The notes under the pieces were generated by a model. It searched no databases. It was not told the origin of the DNA and worked only from the letters and a program-made list of their open reading frames with translations. A program made the position numbers and the translations under genes. Below, piece by piece: positions 46,891 through 55,238 of a stretch of 64,000 nt of DNA. This DNA comes from an uncultured Bacteroidia bacterium (GTDB lineage Bacteria > Bacteroidota > Bacteroidia > Bacteroidales > Prolixibacteraceae). The stretch covers positions 44,229 to 108,228 of the forward strand of contig CAINLJ010000168.1 of the NCBI GenBank assembly GCA_903850335.1, read 5' to 3'. Positions within the stretch are counted from its first letter, which is position 1. Each line of letters starts with the position of its first letter.

Positions 46891-47634
46891 ATGATACTTA
46901 ATAAGACAGTTGCCGTTGTAATGCCGGCATATAATGCAGCGGAAACGCTTGAAATGACACTTAATGAAGTGCCTCGGGACATTGTTGATTATGTTATTCT
47001 TGTTGATGATAACAGTAAGGATGATACGTCGGCAGTAGCTTCGCAGCTAAATATCCAGTATATAATCAGGCATGATAAGAATAAGGGATATGGTGGAAAT
47101 CAAAAGACCTGTTACAACAAGGCACTTGAGATTAATGCCGATATAGTTGTCATGTTACACCCTGATTATCAATACACTCCAAAGCTTATTCATTCCATGT
47201 GCTATCTGATTGCAAATGGTGTTTACCCGGTAGTTTTCGGAAGCCGGATCCTGGGTGTTGGTGCACTTAAAGGCGGAATGCCTTTATATAAATATATTGC
47301 CAACAGGTTTCTCACGTTGTTTCAGAATATTATTATTGGGCAGAAATTATCGGAATATCACACGGGTTACAGAGCCTTTAGTACGGATGTACTCCGTAAA
47401 ATAAGCTATAACAGTAATTCGGATGATTTTATCTTTGACAACGAGTTTATCGCTCAGATTTTCTGGGCCGGGTTTGAAATAGCAGAGATCACTTGTCCAA
47501 CAAAATATTTTGAAGAAGCCTCCTCGATTAGCTTTACGAGAAGTGTTAAATATGGTCTTGGAGTTCTCATGGTTTCGCTACGATACCGGTTACACAAATG
47601 GGGAATACTCAAATATAACCTTTTGAAGGGATAG
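46891..47634 (+). CDS. polyprenyl-phosphate sugar transferase (GT2, DPM/ArnC-like)
   Basis: 247 residues, soluble GT-A domain: VAVVMPAYNAAETLEMTLNE, VILVDDNSKDDT, KNKGYGGNQKTCYNKALEIN, VVMLHPDYQYTP, and a C-terminal TGYRAFSTDVLRKI. These are features of dolichol/undecaprenyl-phosphate sugar synthases. It would make the lipid-linked donor used by the GT39 enzyme encoded just before it. It ends at an inverted-repeat element facing the biotin carrier gene. Confidence 0.88.
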   Translation: MILNKTVAVVMPAYNAAETLEMTLNEVPRDIVDYVILVDDNSKDDTSAVASQLNIQYIIRHDKNKGYGGNQKTCYNKALEINADIVVMLHPDYQYTPKLIHSMCYLIANGVYPVVFGSRILGVGALKGGMPLYKYIANRFLTLFQNIIIGQKLSEYHTGYRAFSTDVLRKISYNSNSDDFIFDNEFIAQIFWAGFEIAEITCPTKYFEEASSISFTRSVKYGLGVLMVSLRYRLHKWGILKYNLLKG

Positions 47635-47688
47635 TTCTTTGGCTATTGCAAAGTTATACTACTAATATCCAAATCTTTAACATTTAAA

Positions 47689-47755
47689 GACCCTCAAGGT
47701 TTTAAGTCCTGGCGCGACTTTAAGTTGCACTCGGATTGAAAAAACCTTGAGGGTC
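47689..47755. repeat. inverted-repeat element (15-bp arms) between convergent genes
   Basis: GACCCTCAAGGTTTT (47689-47703) is the exact reverse complement of AAAACCTTGAGGGTC (47741-47755). The 37-nt loop itself contains AAGTC/GACTT (47704-47708 and 47716-47720 approx.), giving a branched hairpin. It may act as a bidirectional terminator and looks like a dispersed Bacteroidota palindromic repeat. Confidence 0.65.
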
Positions 47756-47780
47756 AGCATTATTACGGGTATATACTGTT

Positions 47781-48101
47781 TTATTCGATAGTGATCATCA
47801 CCATATTCTTCGGAATCTTGTCACCAACGGCAATATTGACACTTTTTATAACTCCGTCAAACGGCATTTCAATTTTTGTGTACATCTTCATTGCATCGAG
47901 GGTCAGTAATACTTCGCCTGCCTTCAATTTTTGACCCGGTTTTACATAGACATCGATAATTGATCCCGGAATTATTGATCGGATCTCCTTAGGATCAGTC
48001 TGTATCCATTTCTTTCGTCTGTCGTACTTAGTTGTTGTCAATGTTAGATATTTGGCACTGTTAACAACAAAAACCTGGTATTTTGAACTGTTATCTTCCA
48101 T
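47781..48101 (-). CDS. biotin carboxyl carrier protein
   Basis: 106 residues from the ATG at 48101; the frame extends to 48230, inside the neighbouring gene, but the extension is only read-through of the overlap. The biotinyl domain is DVYVKPGQKLKAGEVLLTLD and then AMKM, with Lys72 the biotin attachment site, and the swinging hairpin PFDGVIKSVNIAVGDKIPK. It carries CO2 between the carboxylase or decarboxylase partners. It is 25 nt after the carboxyltransferase gene on the same strand. Confidence 0.9.
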   Translation of the reverse strand: MEDNSSKYQVFVVNSAKYLTLTTTKYDRRKKWIQTDPKEIRSIIPGSIIDVYVKPGQKLKAGEVLLTLDAMKMYTKIEMPFDGVIKSVNIAVGDKIPKNMVMITIE

Positions 48102-48126
48102 ACTGTTTACTGGTTTATTATTCGGA

Positions 48127-49671
48127 TCAGAAAGGTGGAATACCGTGTTTTTTTGAAGGACGCTGATCGACTTTACTTCCCGAAACTTCGAGTGAATGAA
48201 TAAGTCTGGCCCGTGTTTCCGAAGGTTCAATCACTTCGTCGATATAACCTCTGGAAGCAGCAACAAATGGGTTTGCAAACTTCTCTTTATACTCCTGTAT
48301 TTTCTGTTTTCGCATTTCAGCAGGAAATTCTGCCTCATCGATTTCCTTTTTAAACACGATATTAGCAGCTCCTTCCGGACCCATAACGGCAATTTCTGCA
48401 GTTGGCCAGGCGAATACAAAGTCGGCACCAAGGTGTCTGGAATTCATGGCAATATAACCACCTCCATAAGCCTTGCGAATAATTACTGTTACTTTTGGAA
48501 CCGTTGCCTCACTATATGCATACAACAGTTTAGCGCCGTGTCTGATAACTCCTGCATGTTCCTGGTCGACACCAGGTAAATAACCAGGCATATCTTCGAG
48601 CGTTACAATTGGAATATTAAAAGCGTTGCAGTAACGGATAAAGCGGGCTGCCTTATCGGAACTGTCGCAATCGAGTACGCCGGCCAGGTACATTGGCTGA
48701 TTTGCAACAAACCCTATTGTATTACCCTGAATACGACCGAAACCTATTACAATATTTTTAGCAAAATATTCCATGATTTCAAAGAAATCAGAGCCATCAG
48801 TTACGGCTTTAATGATATCCCGAATATCATAAGGATTATGCGGATCTACAGGAACTATCTCTTCGATACTTTTCTTAATCTTAGGTTCCTGTGTTGGGAA
48901 TTTCAGAGCCTTTTGAGCATTATTCCAGGGGATAAACGTAATCAGTTTCTTGATCTGTTCGAAACATTCATCTTCGCTTTTTGCAAAGAAATGGGCATTA
49001 CCGGTTATTTCGCTGTGAACCATTGCACCGCCAAGCTCCTCCATTGAGATCTCTTCGCCAAGTACACTTTTAATCACGCTTGGTCCGGTAATAAACATTT
49101 TTGAAATATTCTCTACAACAAATACGAAGTCGGTCAGTGCTGGTGAATATACTGCACCACCTGCACAAGGACCGAGAATAACCGAGATTTGAGGTATTAC
49201 ACCTGATGCGATTGTGTTGCGGTAAAAAATCTCCCCATAACCAGCCAGAGAGTTAACACCTTCCTGGATACGTGCACCACCCGAATCGTTAATTCCAATC
49301 AATGGGACACGCATTTTTAAGGCATGATCCATTATTTTTGTGATCTTTCTGGCATGCATAAGTCCAAGTGATCCGCCGGCGACAGTGAAGTCCTGTGCAT
49401 AAATAGCAACCGGCTGATTATACATGGTACCTGTTCCGATAATGACACCATCACCATGTAAAACCTTTTTCTCCATGTCGAAATCCCGACCGGTGTGTTC
49501 AACAAAAAGATCATACTCGTGAAATGAGTTCTCGTCAAGAATGGCTTTGATTCTTTCACGGGCAGTTTTCTTGCCCATCGCCACCTGCTTCTCAATGGCT
49601 TTTTCGCCACCTCCCTGTTGTGCCTCCTTTTTTCTTTTGCGGAGGTCAAGGATGTTTCTCTTAAATGACAT
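48127..49671 (-). CDS. acyl-CoA carboxylase/methylmalonyl-CoA decarboxylase carboxyltransferase subunit
   Basis: 514 residues, two crotonase-like halves. Diagnostic stretches are GVIIGTGTMYNQPVAIYAQD, GINDSGGARIQEGVNSLAGY, ILGPCAGGAVYSPALTDF, LEDMPGYLPGVDQEHAGVIR and AYGGGYIAMNSRHLGADFVF. This is PccB/MmdA type, acting on propionyl- or methylmalonyl-CoA. In Bacteroidota it serves the succinate-propionate route. The gene set here lacks both a biotin carboxylase and the sodium-pump beta and gamma subunits, so carboxylase versus decarboxylase cannot be decided. Confidence 0.9.
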   Translation of the reverse strand: MSFKRNILDLRKRKKEAQQGGGEKAIEKQVAMGKKTARERIKAILDENSFHEYDLFVEHTGRDFDMEKKVLHGDGVIIGTGTMYNQPVAIYAQDFTVAGGSLGLMHARKITKIMDHALKMRVPLIGINDSGGARIQEGVNSLAGYGEIFYRNTIASGVIPQISVILGPCAGGAVYSPALTDFVFVVENISKMFITGPSVIKSVLGEEISMEELGGAMVHSEITGNAHFFAKSEDECFEQIKKLITFIPWNNAQKALKFPTQEPKIKKSIEEIVPVDPHNPYDIRDIIKAVTDGSDFFEIMEYFAKNIVIGFGRIQGNTIGFVANQPMYLAGVLDCDSSDKAARFIRYCNAFNIPIVTLEDMPGYLPGVDQEHAGVIRHGAKLLYAYSEATVPKVTVIIRKAYGGGYIAMNSRHLGADFVFAWPTAEIAVMGPEGAANIVFKKEIDEAEFPAEMRKQKIQEYKEKFANPFVAASRGYIDEVIEPSETRARLIHSLEVSGSKVDQRPSKKHGIPPF

Positions 49672-49847
49672 AAGTACGTTTTAAATTACTAATTGATCGA
49701 TTGTTATCAAAAACAAACTATTTTTTTGGGTAAAAAACCCGGGGACAAAAGTACAATAATTTATCCTCTGAAGGTCTATATTTAACAATTAAACTTCACT
49801 AATAGTTTCAAAATCAAAGAATAGACTATATTGGTGAAATGTTCTGC

Positions 49848-50939
49848 TTATTTTGAGGCCCACCGATAAAGCCCAATTGCTATAACTGAATAGATCATAT
49901 TTGGAAGCCATACAGCAAGTAAAGCGTTAAAACCAACTTTAACGGCAAAGATTGTTGAAACCTGCATAAACATGATGTATGAGAAGCTTAGCAATAAGCC
50001 AAGACCAAGGTGTATTCCGAGTCCGCCTCTCATACGCCTTGAAGCCAGTGAGACACCAATTACAGAAAGAATAAATGTACTGACAGGTCCGGCAGTACGT
50101 TTGTAACTTTCCTGTTCATACCTGGCCACATTATCAACCCCTCTCAATTTCAGATCTTTAATATAGGCATTAATCTGCCAGTAATCCATTGTCTCCTCCT
50201 TTGCATTTTGCTGGCCAAAATCAGCTGGCACCATTCGTAACGTAGTATCGATTGCTGCGCCTGTCTTTATAATCTCCTGCGGGCCACGCATATCTCTTAT
50301 ATAATAATTCTGGATCACCCATTTTTTCTTATCCCGATCCCATTTGATACTCTCAGCCATCAATTTGGAGATCAATCTTTTTCCATCAAATTTCTCGATA
50401 GAAAACCGGTATCCAACATCGAATTTATTGTTATAGCTCTGTAAATAAACATACATTCCCGGTTCAAGCTGACGGTGAATATTTTTGTCGACATTTACAA
50501 ACTCACTGTTTATATATGTATTTCTGAAGTTTACCCGGGCATCGGTTGCAGAAGGGATTACAAAATTACCCAATGCCCATGACATGATAGCAATCACTCC
50601 TGAAGCGATCATATAGGGCCGCATCAGACGTTTGTAGGATACTCCACTGGCAAGAATTGCAATTATCTCTGAGTTATAGGCCATCTTGCTTGTGAAGAAG
50701 ATGACCGCAATAAATGTAAACAGAGCGCTGAAGAGGTTCGCGTAATAGGGGATAAAATTCAGGTAATAATCGAGGATAATCGCCTTTATGGGTGCATTTT
50801 TAGTGATAAAATCATCGATATTCTCTGACACGTCAAAGATCATTGAAATACTAATGATCAAAGCAATTGCCAGGAAGAAAGTTCCCAGGTATTTTTTAAT
50901 AATGTACAGGTCGATTCTTTTAATATATCTCGTGACCAT
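49848..50939 (-). CDS. LptF/LptG family permease of the LPS transport system
   Basis: 363 residues with the family layout: two N-terminal helices (YLGTFFLAIALIISISMIFD), a third and fourth around residues 60-125, a large periplasmic beta-jellyroll (about 130-265) and two to three C-terminal helices (LGIHLGLGLLLSFSYIMFMQ). It forms the membrane part of the LptB2FG ABC transporter that lifts LPS out of the inner membrane. It is 36 nt downstream of tgt on the same strand. Which of LptF or LptG it is cannot be said with certainty. Confidence 0.9.
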   Translation of the reverse strand: MVTRYIKRIDLYIIKKYLGTFFLAIALIISISMIFDVSENIDDFITKNAPIKAIILDYYLNFIPYYANLFSALFTFIAVIFFTSKMAYNSEIIAILASGVSYKRLMRPYMIASGVIAIMSWALGNFVIPSATDARVNFRNTYINSEFVNVDKNIHRQLEPGMYVYLQSYNNKFDVGYRFSIEKFDGKRLISKLMAESIKWDRDKKKWVIQNYYIRDMRGPQEIIKTGAAIDTTLRMVPADFGQQNAKEETMDYWQINAYIKDLKLRGVDNVARYEQESYKRTAGPVSTFILSVIGVSLASRRMRGGLGIHLGLGLLLSFSYIMFMQVSTIFAVKVGFNALLAVWLPNMIYSVIAIGLYRWASK

Positions 50940-50975
50940 TTGTGTTCATTTTTTAAAATGATTATGCTTTTATCT

Positions 50976-52106
50976 TTATAATCGTTGACCTAATTGTTTC
51001 ACCATCTGTTCTTTCCAGGGTTTAAATGAACCGTTTAGAATTTGCTGCCTGGCCTCCTGTACCAACCAAAGGTAAAACGCCAGATTATGAATACTTCCAA
51101 TCTGTGCGCCAAGCATTTCTTTTGCATTAAAAAGATGACGCAGATAGGCTTTGGTATATTGGCTGTCCACGAAAGATGTTCCATCCGGATCGATGGGAGA
51201 AAAGTCGTCTCTCCATTTATTATTTTTTATATTAATGATCCCCTTTCGGGTAAAAAGCATACCGTTACGTCCATTTCGTGTGGGCATTACGCAATCGAAC
51301 ATATCAATACCCCTGTCGATAGCCTCCAGGATATTTACCGGAGTACCCACACCCATGAGGTAACGAGGCTTGTTCTCAGGAAGTATTTCATTGACAATTT
51401 CAATCATTTGATACATATCTTCCTCTTTCTCACCTACGGACAGTCCGCCGATTGCATATCCATCGCAGTCGAACGATGCCACATGTCTTGCTGCCATCTG
51501 GCGCAGATCCGGATAGATACAGCCTTGGACTATCGGAAACAATGACTGGGAAAATCCATACTTCGGTTCGGTCTGGTCAAATCTGTTTACACATCTTTCC
51601 AGCCACCGTTGTGTAAGCTCGAGTGATTTTCTGGCATACTCATAATCAGCGTCTCCGGGTGTGCATTCATCGAAGGCCATAATGATGTCTGCACCAATAG
51701 AACGCTGAATATCAATAACATTCTCAGGAGTAAACAAATGTCGCGAGCCATCGATATGTGATTGAAACTTTGCACCTTCCTCAGTGATTTTCCGGATATC
51801 ACCGAGTGAGAAAACCTGAAATCCACCACTATCAGTCAATATTGGCTTATCCCAACCATTAAATTTGTGAAGTCCTCCGGCTTTTTCGATAATATCGATT
51901 CCGGGCCGAAGATAAAGGTGATATGTGTTTCCTAGAATTATCTGTGCACCAATATCCTCTTTAAGATCTTTAAAATGGACACCCTTTACAGATCCAATTG
52001 TACCTACCGGCATAAATATTGGCGTATCTATCTGACCATGTGCTGTTTCTATTTCCCCCGCCCGAGCTTTTGAAAGCGGAGCTGTGCCTTGAAGTTCAAA
52101 TTTCAT
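50976..52106 (-). CDS. tgt: queuine tRNA-ribosyltransferase (tRNA-guanine transglycosylase), zinc site altered
   Basis: 376 residues from the ATG at 52106 (the frame opens 7 codons earlier at a TTG). It exchanges guanine at the wobble position of Asp, Asn, His and Tyr tRNAs for preQ1. Present are DTPIFMPVGTIGSVKG, LTDSGGFQVFSLGDI, the pocket GGLSVGEKEEDM and GVGTPVNILEAIDRGIDMFD with the nucleophilic Asp. Where most bacterial Tgt proteins have CxCxxC before YSRAYLHHL, this one reads DPDGTSFVDSQYTKAYLRHL (306-325), so the three zinc cysteines are replaced; the histidine in GSIHN remains. This is discussed in the findings. Confidence 0.95.
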   Translation of the reverse strand: MKFELQGTAPLSKARAGEIETAHGQIDTPIFMPVGTIGSVKGVHFKDLKEDIGAQIILGNTYHLYLRPGIDIIEKAGGLHKFNGWDKPILTDSGGFQVFSLGDIRKITEEGAKFQSHIDGSRHLFTPENVIDIQRSIGADIIMAFDECTPGDADYEYARKSLELTQRWLERCVNRFDQTEPKYGFSQSLFPIVQGCIYPDLRQMAARHVASFDCDGYAIGGLSVGEKEEDMYQMIEIVNEILPENKPRYLMGVGTPVNILEAIDRGIDMFDCVMPTRNGRNGMLFTRKGIINIKNNKWRDDFSPIDPDGTSFVDSQYTKAYLRHLFNAKEMLGAQIGSIHNLAFYLWLVQEARQQILNGSFKPWKEQMVKQLGQRL

Positions 52107-52202
52107 ATTCAAAATTTCGCACCGCAAAGATAGTCATTAAAGAAGAATATAAGGAAAAGTGAAAAAAATGTAAAAAAAGATGATTGTTAGGCGCCCAATT
52201 TG

Positions 52203-52210
52203 TAATTTTG
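52203..52210 (+). promoter_or_regulatory. -7 promoter box before the GT2 gene
   Basis: TAATTTTG matches TAnnTTTG, 23 bp before the ATG, with TTG near 52184-52186 as a possible -33 element. Confidence 0.5.
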
Positions 52211-52233
52211 GCCCGATTTGTTGACTCTTAATT

Positions 52234-53367
52234 ATGATTGAAATTGTTGGTTTTACATTTGGAATTGTAGAGATTTTGCTCCTTGCCGGGTTCATCCTGG
52301 CTTTTTTTGTTCAGTTGTTTTACCAGCTTCTGATGTCAATATTTACGTTAAGGGGTAAACGAAGGATAAAACCATCTGTATTGCCTTCGATATCTGTCAT
52401 TGTCCCATCGCGTAATTATGAAGAAAATTTACGGGAACTGATACCCTCGCTCTTGGAACAGGATTATCCTGATTTCGAGGTAGTTGTTGTTGATGATTGT
52501 TCCTCTGACGGTACTGAGTGGTATCTTGCAGGACTTAAACTGGAATCCGACAAACTAAAGACAAGCCGTATTATCCAGGAAACTGATTTCCCGAATGCAC
52601 TTGTTATAACAATAGGCGTAAGGGCTGCAACAAAGGAGTGGCTGATATTTCTCAACCCGTTATGCCGGGTAAGTGGCAAAAACTGGCTTAGTTCAGTTGC
52701 GACAGGGATGCACCCTGAAGCGGAGACACTATTTGGATTTGTAAAATATTCTAATTCTGAAGGATCCATGCAAAAACTCTTCAGATACGAAAACTTTAAC
52801 TCATTTGTTCTTTACGGAGCAGCGCGTTACCTGGGATTACCTATGCCTGTTAACGAAGTGAATATTGCCTATAAGCGTGAACAGTTTCTGAATCTTAAAG
52901 GATTTGCAGCAGTCCTTGATTCCAGATTCAGTGAAAATGAATTATATATCAACAAACTGGCCACCAGAAAAAACTCGTCTTTTCTTTTTGACCGTTCCTC
53001 CTCTGTAACCTACTATGGTGATACTGACTGGCATGATGGAATGATTTATAAAAAGAAGCAGATATTATTAAGGAAGAAGTTTACATTCAGCCAAAAGCTG
53101 TTTCTGTCAGTTAACGGCTTGAGCAGAATTATTTTTGATGCCATGATGGTTGCCCTACTGATCATTTCACCGTGGAGGTTTTGGGTTGCCGGGGTGTGGT
53201 TATTTAAGATGATTAACGAACTTATCTGGGGCATTGTCGCGATGAACCGTATTGGAGAAAAGAACCTTTTTCCAGGATTATTGATATTAAGGTCCACTTT
53301 ACCTTTTGTCAATGGATTTATCTCATTCAAGCAAATTTTCAGACGCCGGAAACGCAAATGGAAATGA
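52234..53367 (+). CDS. membrane glycosyltransferase family 2
   Basis: 377 residues. An N-terminal helix (ILLLAGFILAFFVQLFYQLL) leads into a GT-A domain (ISVIVPSRNYEENLRELIPS, VVVVDDCSSDGTEWY) and ends with C-terminal hydrophobic segments (about 295-335). The usual DxD appears as LNPLCRVS, so the metal site is not obvious and the activity may be altered. Similar genes are found before rsmG in other Bacteroidota, function unknown. It probably shares a transcript with rsmG, whose start is 19 nt away. Confidence 0.8.
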   Translation: MIEIVGFTFGIVEILLLAGFILAFFVQLFYQLLMSIFTLRGKRRIKPSVLPSISVIVPSRNYEENLRELIPSLLEQDYPDFEVVVVDDCSSDGTEWYLAGLKLESDKLKTSRIIQETDFPNALVITIGVRAATKEWLIFLNPLCRVSGKNWLSSVATGMHPEAETLFGFVKYSNSEGSMQKLFRYENFNSFVLYGAARYLGLPMPVNEVNIAYKREQFLNLKGFAAVLDSRFSENELYINKLATRKNSSFLFDRSSSVTYYGDTDWHDGMIYKKKQILLRKKFTFSQKLFLSVNGLSRIIFDAMMVALLIISPWRFWVAGVWLFKMINELIWGIVAMNRIGEKNLFPGLLILRSTLPFVNGFISFKQIFRRRKRKWK

Positions 53368-53386
53368 TCAATAATTGCTTTGGATC

Positions 53387-54013
53387 ATGATAAAAATCCA
53401 AACATACTTTCCTGGTTTAACTCCTGAGCAAATTTTCCGTTTTGGCAAGATGGATCAGCTCTACCGTGAATGGAATGAAAAAATCAATGTTATCTCAAGA
53501 AAAGACATTGATTTTCTTTTTGAAAAGCATATTCTCCATTCTCTTGCGATTGCTAAAATCATAACTTTCAGGCCTGGCTCGCAAATCCTCGATATTGGAA
53601 CAGGCGGAGGATTTCCCGGGATCCCGCTAGCCATTTTATTTCCGGATTGTCATTTTACGCTGATCGATTCAATAGGGAAAAAGATAAAAGTTGTTCAGGC
53701 AGTGGTTGATGAACTGAGTCTTAAAAATGTAACGGCAATACATACCAGGGTTCAGGAATTAAAGACTGAATTTGATTTTGTAGTCTCAAGGGCAGTGACT
53801 GCCTTTCCGGAGTTTGTTGGTTTGGTTCGGAAAAATATATCAAAACAGCAGAAAAATGCGCTTCCAAATGGAATAATTTATCTGAAAGGTGGTGATTTTC
53901 AAGAAGAAATAAGTAAATTCAGGAATCTTGCCGAGGTAACTGAGATCTCCGGAATTTTTCCTGAACCTTTTTTTGAGACCAAAAAAGTAATCTATTTGCC
54001 TGTTCCCAGGTAA
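53387..54013 (+). CDS. rsmG: 16S rRNA (guanine-527-N7)-methyltransferase
   Basis: 208 residues from the ATG at 53387; the frame opens at a TTG 4 codons earlier. The family signatures are LYREWNEKINVISRKDIDFL, EKHILHSLAI, the SAM site ILDIGTGGGFPGIPLAILFP and VVSRAVTAFPEFV. It methylates G527 of 16S rRNA; loss gives low-level streptomycin resistance in other bacteria. It lies between a GT2 gene and rpmH. Confidence 0.96.
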   Translation: MIKIQTYFPGLTPEQIFRFGKMDQLYREWNEKINVISRKDIDFLFEKHILHSLAIAKIITFRPGSQILDIGTGGGFPGIPLAILFPDCHFTLIDSIGKKIKVVQAVVDELSLKNVTAIHTRVQELKTEFDFVVSRAVTAFPEFVGLVRKNISKQQKNALPNGIIYLKGGDFQEEISKFRNLAEVTEISGIFPEPFFETKKVIYLPVPR

Positions 54014-54048
54014 ACCACGAAATAAATTTAATCTAAATTACTTTTTAC

Positions 54049-54079
54049 TTTGTCATCAACGAAAAAAGACTTATTTTTG
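54049..54079 (+). promoter_or_regulatory. consensus Bacteroidota promoter of rpmH
   Basis: TTTG at 54049-54052 and TATTTTTG at 54072-54079 are separated by exactly 19 bp, an exact match to the -33 TTTG / -7 TAnnTTTG promoter recognised by the Bacteroidota housekeeping sigma factor. Transcription would start about 46 nt before rpmH. Confidence 0.85.
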
Positions 54080-54131
54080 CACTCCAAATTAGAAAAGAAA
54101 TAGTTAAAATTAATAAAATATTTTTTCCGAG

Positions 54132-54290
54132 ATGAAAAGAACATTTCAACCATCGAATAGAAAGAGGAGAAACAAGCACGGTTTCCGTGAAAGAATGTCT
54201 ACTGCCAACGGACGGAAGGTTTTAAAAGCCCGTCGTGCCAAAGGACGCAAAAAACTTAGTGTCTCAGACGAACCCCGGCATAAGAGATAA
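54132..54290 (+). CDS. rpmH: 50S ribosomal protein bL34
   Basis: 52 residues, highly basic: [20 protein letters not shown], then [20 protein letters not shown]. This is the complete bL34 protein of the large ribosomal subunit, near the peptide exit tunnel. Unlike many bacteria it is not next to rnpA, dnaA or oxaA; the neighbours are rsmG and the PASTA gene. It is too short for ORF-length cut-offs and ends 25 nt before a strong hairpin. Confidence 0.98.
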   Translation: MKRTFQPSNRKRRNKHGFRERMSTANGRKVLKARRAKGRKKLSVSDEPRHKR

Positions 54291-54314
54291 GTTTGTAGTT
54301 CGTTAAAATCTCGT

Positions 54315-54360
54315 AAAATGTGCTGTATAGACGTCAAGTCACGTCTCTACAGCACATTTT
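54315..54360. terminator. 20-bp-arm hairpin after rpmH, REP-like core
   Basis: The arms 54315-54334 and 54341-54360 are reverse complements with one mismatch, with the 6-nt loop CAAGTC. The arm contains GTAGAGACGT on the minus strand, the same core as the palindromes downstream of dnaK. It probably stops the rpmH transcript. Confidence 0.75.
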
Positions 54361-54422
54361 GTGTTTATTGGAATATTCTGATTAATTTTGTTCCCCGTAG
54401 TAAAACTTTTGAACCATATCTT

Positions 54423-55238
54423 ATGCGGCTTAAAGAATTTCTCTTACACAAGACCTTCCTCAAAAATCTGGGGATTGCTGTATTAATAACGGTTGTCCTG
54501 ATCTGGTTCACACTTTTTATGCTCTCCGTTTATACAAATAAAGGGGAAAACATTCCTACTCCAAGTCTTAAAGGACTAACATTAAAACAAGTAGAAACGC
54601 TTACAAATGACCATAACTTTCGATTTGTTGTTGAAGATTCTGTCTATCGCAAGAATTTCGTTCCCGGGACAGTTGTATTCCAGAATCCATCTGCCGGTCA
54701 CAGGATAAAACCAAACAGAATAATATATATCACTGTAGCCTCCATTAAACCGGAGGAGGTCGAGGTACCAAAGCTTACGGATGTGTCTGTCCGGCAGGCC
54801 TGTGAACTCCTGGAGTCAAAGGGCTTTGCTGTTGGAAACATTATGGTCAGGCCCTCAGAGTTTGATGATCTGGTACTGGAGCAAAGGCACGATGGACAAA
54901 CACTTGTGCCTGGGTCACGTCTGGGAAACGGGTCAACTATTGACCTTGTAGTGGGAAAAAAGTTTATTGGTGAAGCAACTATAATCCCAGACCTTAGATC
55001 GATGACACTGCCTGTGGCTGTGAATGTATTAAAAAGCAGGTCATTAACAGCCGGATCAATAATTTATGATTCTTCAATCAGGAATCTCGCCGATTCGCTC
55101 AGTGCCGTTGTGTGGAAACAGCTGCCACTTAATGATTCATTAAGCCGTGTGATGCCTGGATTGTCGGTTGACTTATGGCTAAGAAGTGCATCACTATCCG
55201 ACGATTCATCCATAAACAAATCAACTACAGGCAATTAA
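54423..55238 (+). CDS. membrane-anchored PASTA-domain protein
   Basis: 271 residues from the ATG at 54423; the longer frame from 54318 runs through the rpmH hairpin and is rejected. One membrane helix (LGIAVLITVVLIWFTLFMLS, about 17-36) is followed by three PASTA repeats: TPSLKGLTLKQVETLTNDHN, VPKLTDVSVRQACELLESKG and IPDLRSMTLPVAVNVLKSRS. PASTA domains bind muropeptides or beta-lactams. Here they are not fused to a kinase, and the protein faces the periplasm. It overlaps the rluD start (TAATG), as in other Bacteroidota, and probably is linked to wall synthesis with ddl. Confidence 0.9.
   Translation: MRLKEFLLHKTFLKNLGIAVLITVVLIWFTLFMLSVYTNKGENIPTPSLKGLTLKQVETLTNDHNFRFVVEDSVYRKNFVPGTVVFQNPSAGHRIKPNRIIYITVASIKPEEVEVPKLTDVSVRQACELLESKGFAVGNIMVRPSEFDDLVLEQRHDGQTLVPGSRLGNGSTIDLVVGKKFIGEATIIPDLRSMTLPVAVNVLKSRSLTAGSIIYDSSIRNLADSLSAVVWKQLPLNDSLSRVMPGLSVDLWLRSASLSDDSSINKSTTGN

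Noticed and set aside
48102..48230. Long N-terminus of the biotin carrier
   Set aside because: It is the out-of-frame overlap with the carboxyltransferase gene; the ATG at 48101 fits the family.
54318..54422. Long N-terminus of the PASTA protein
   Set aside because: It runs through the rpmH terminator hairpin; the ATG at 54423 begins a basic region and membrane helix as expected.
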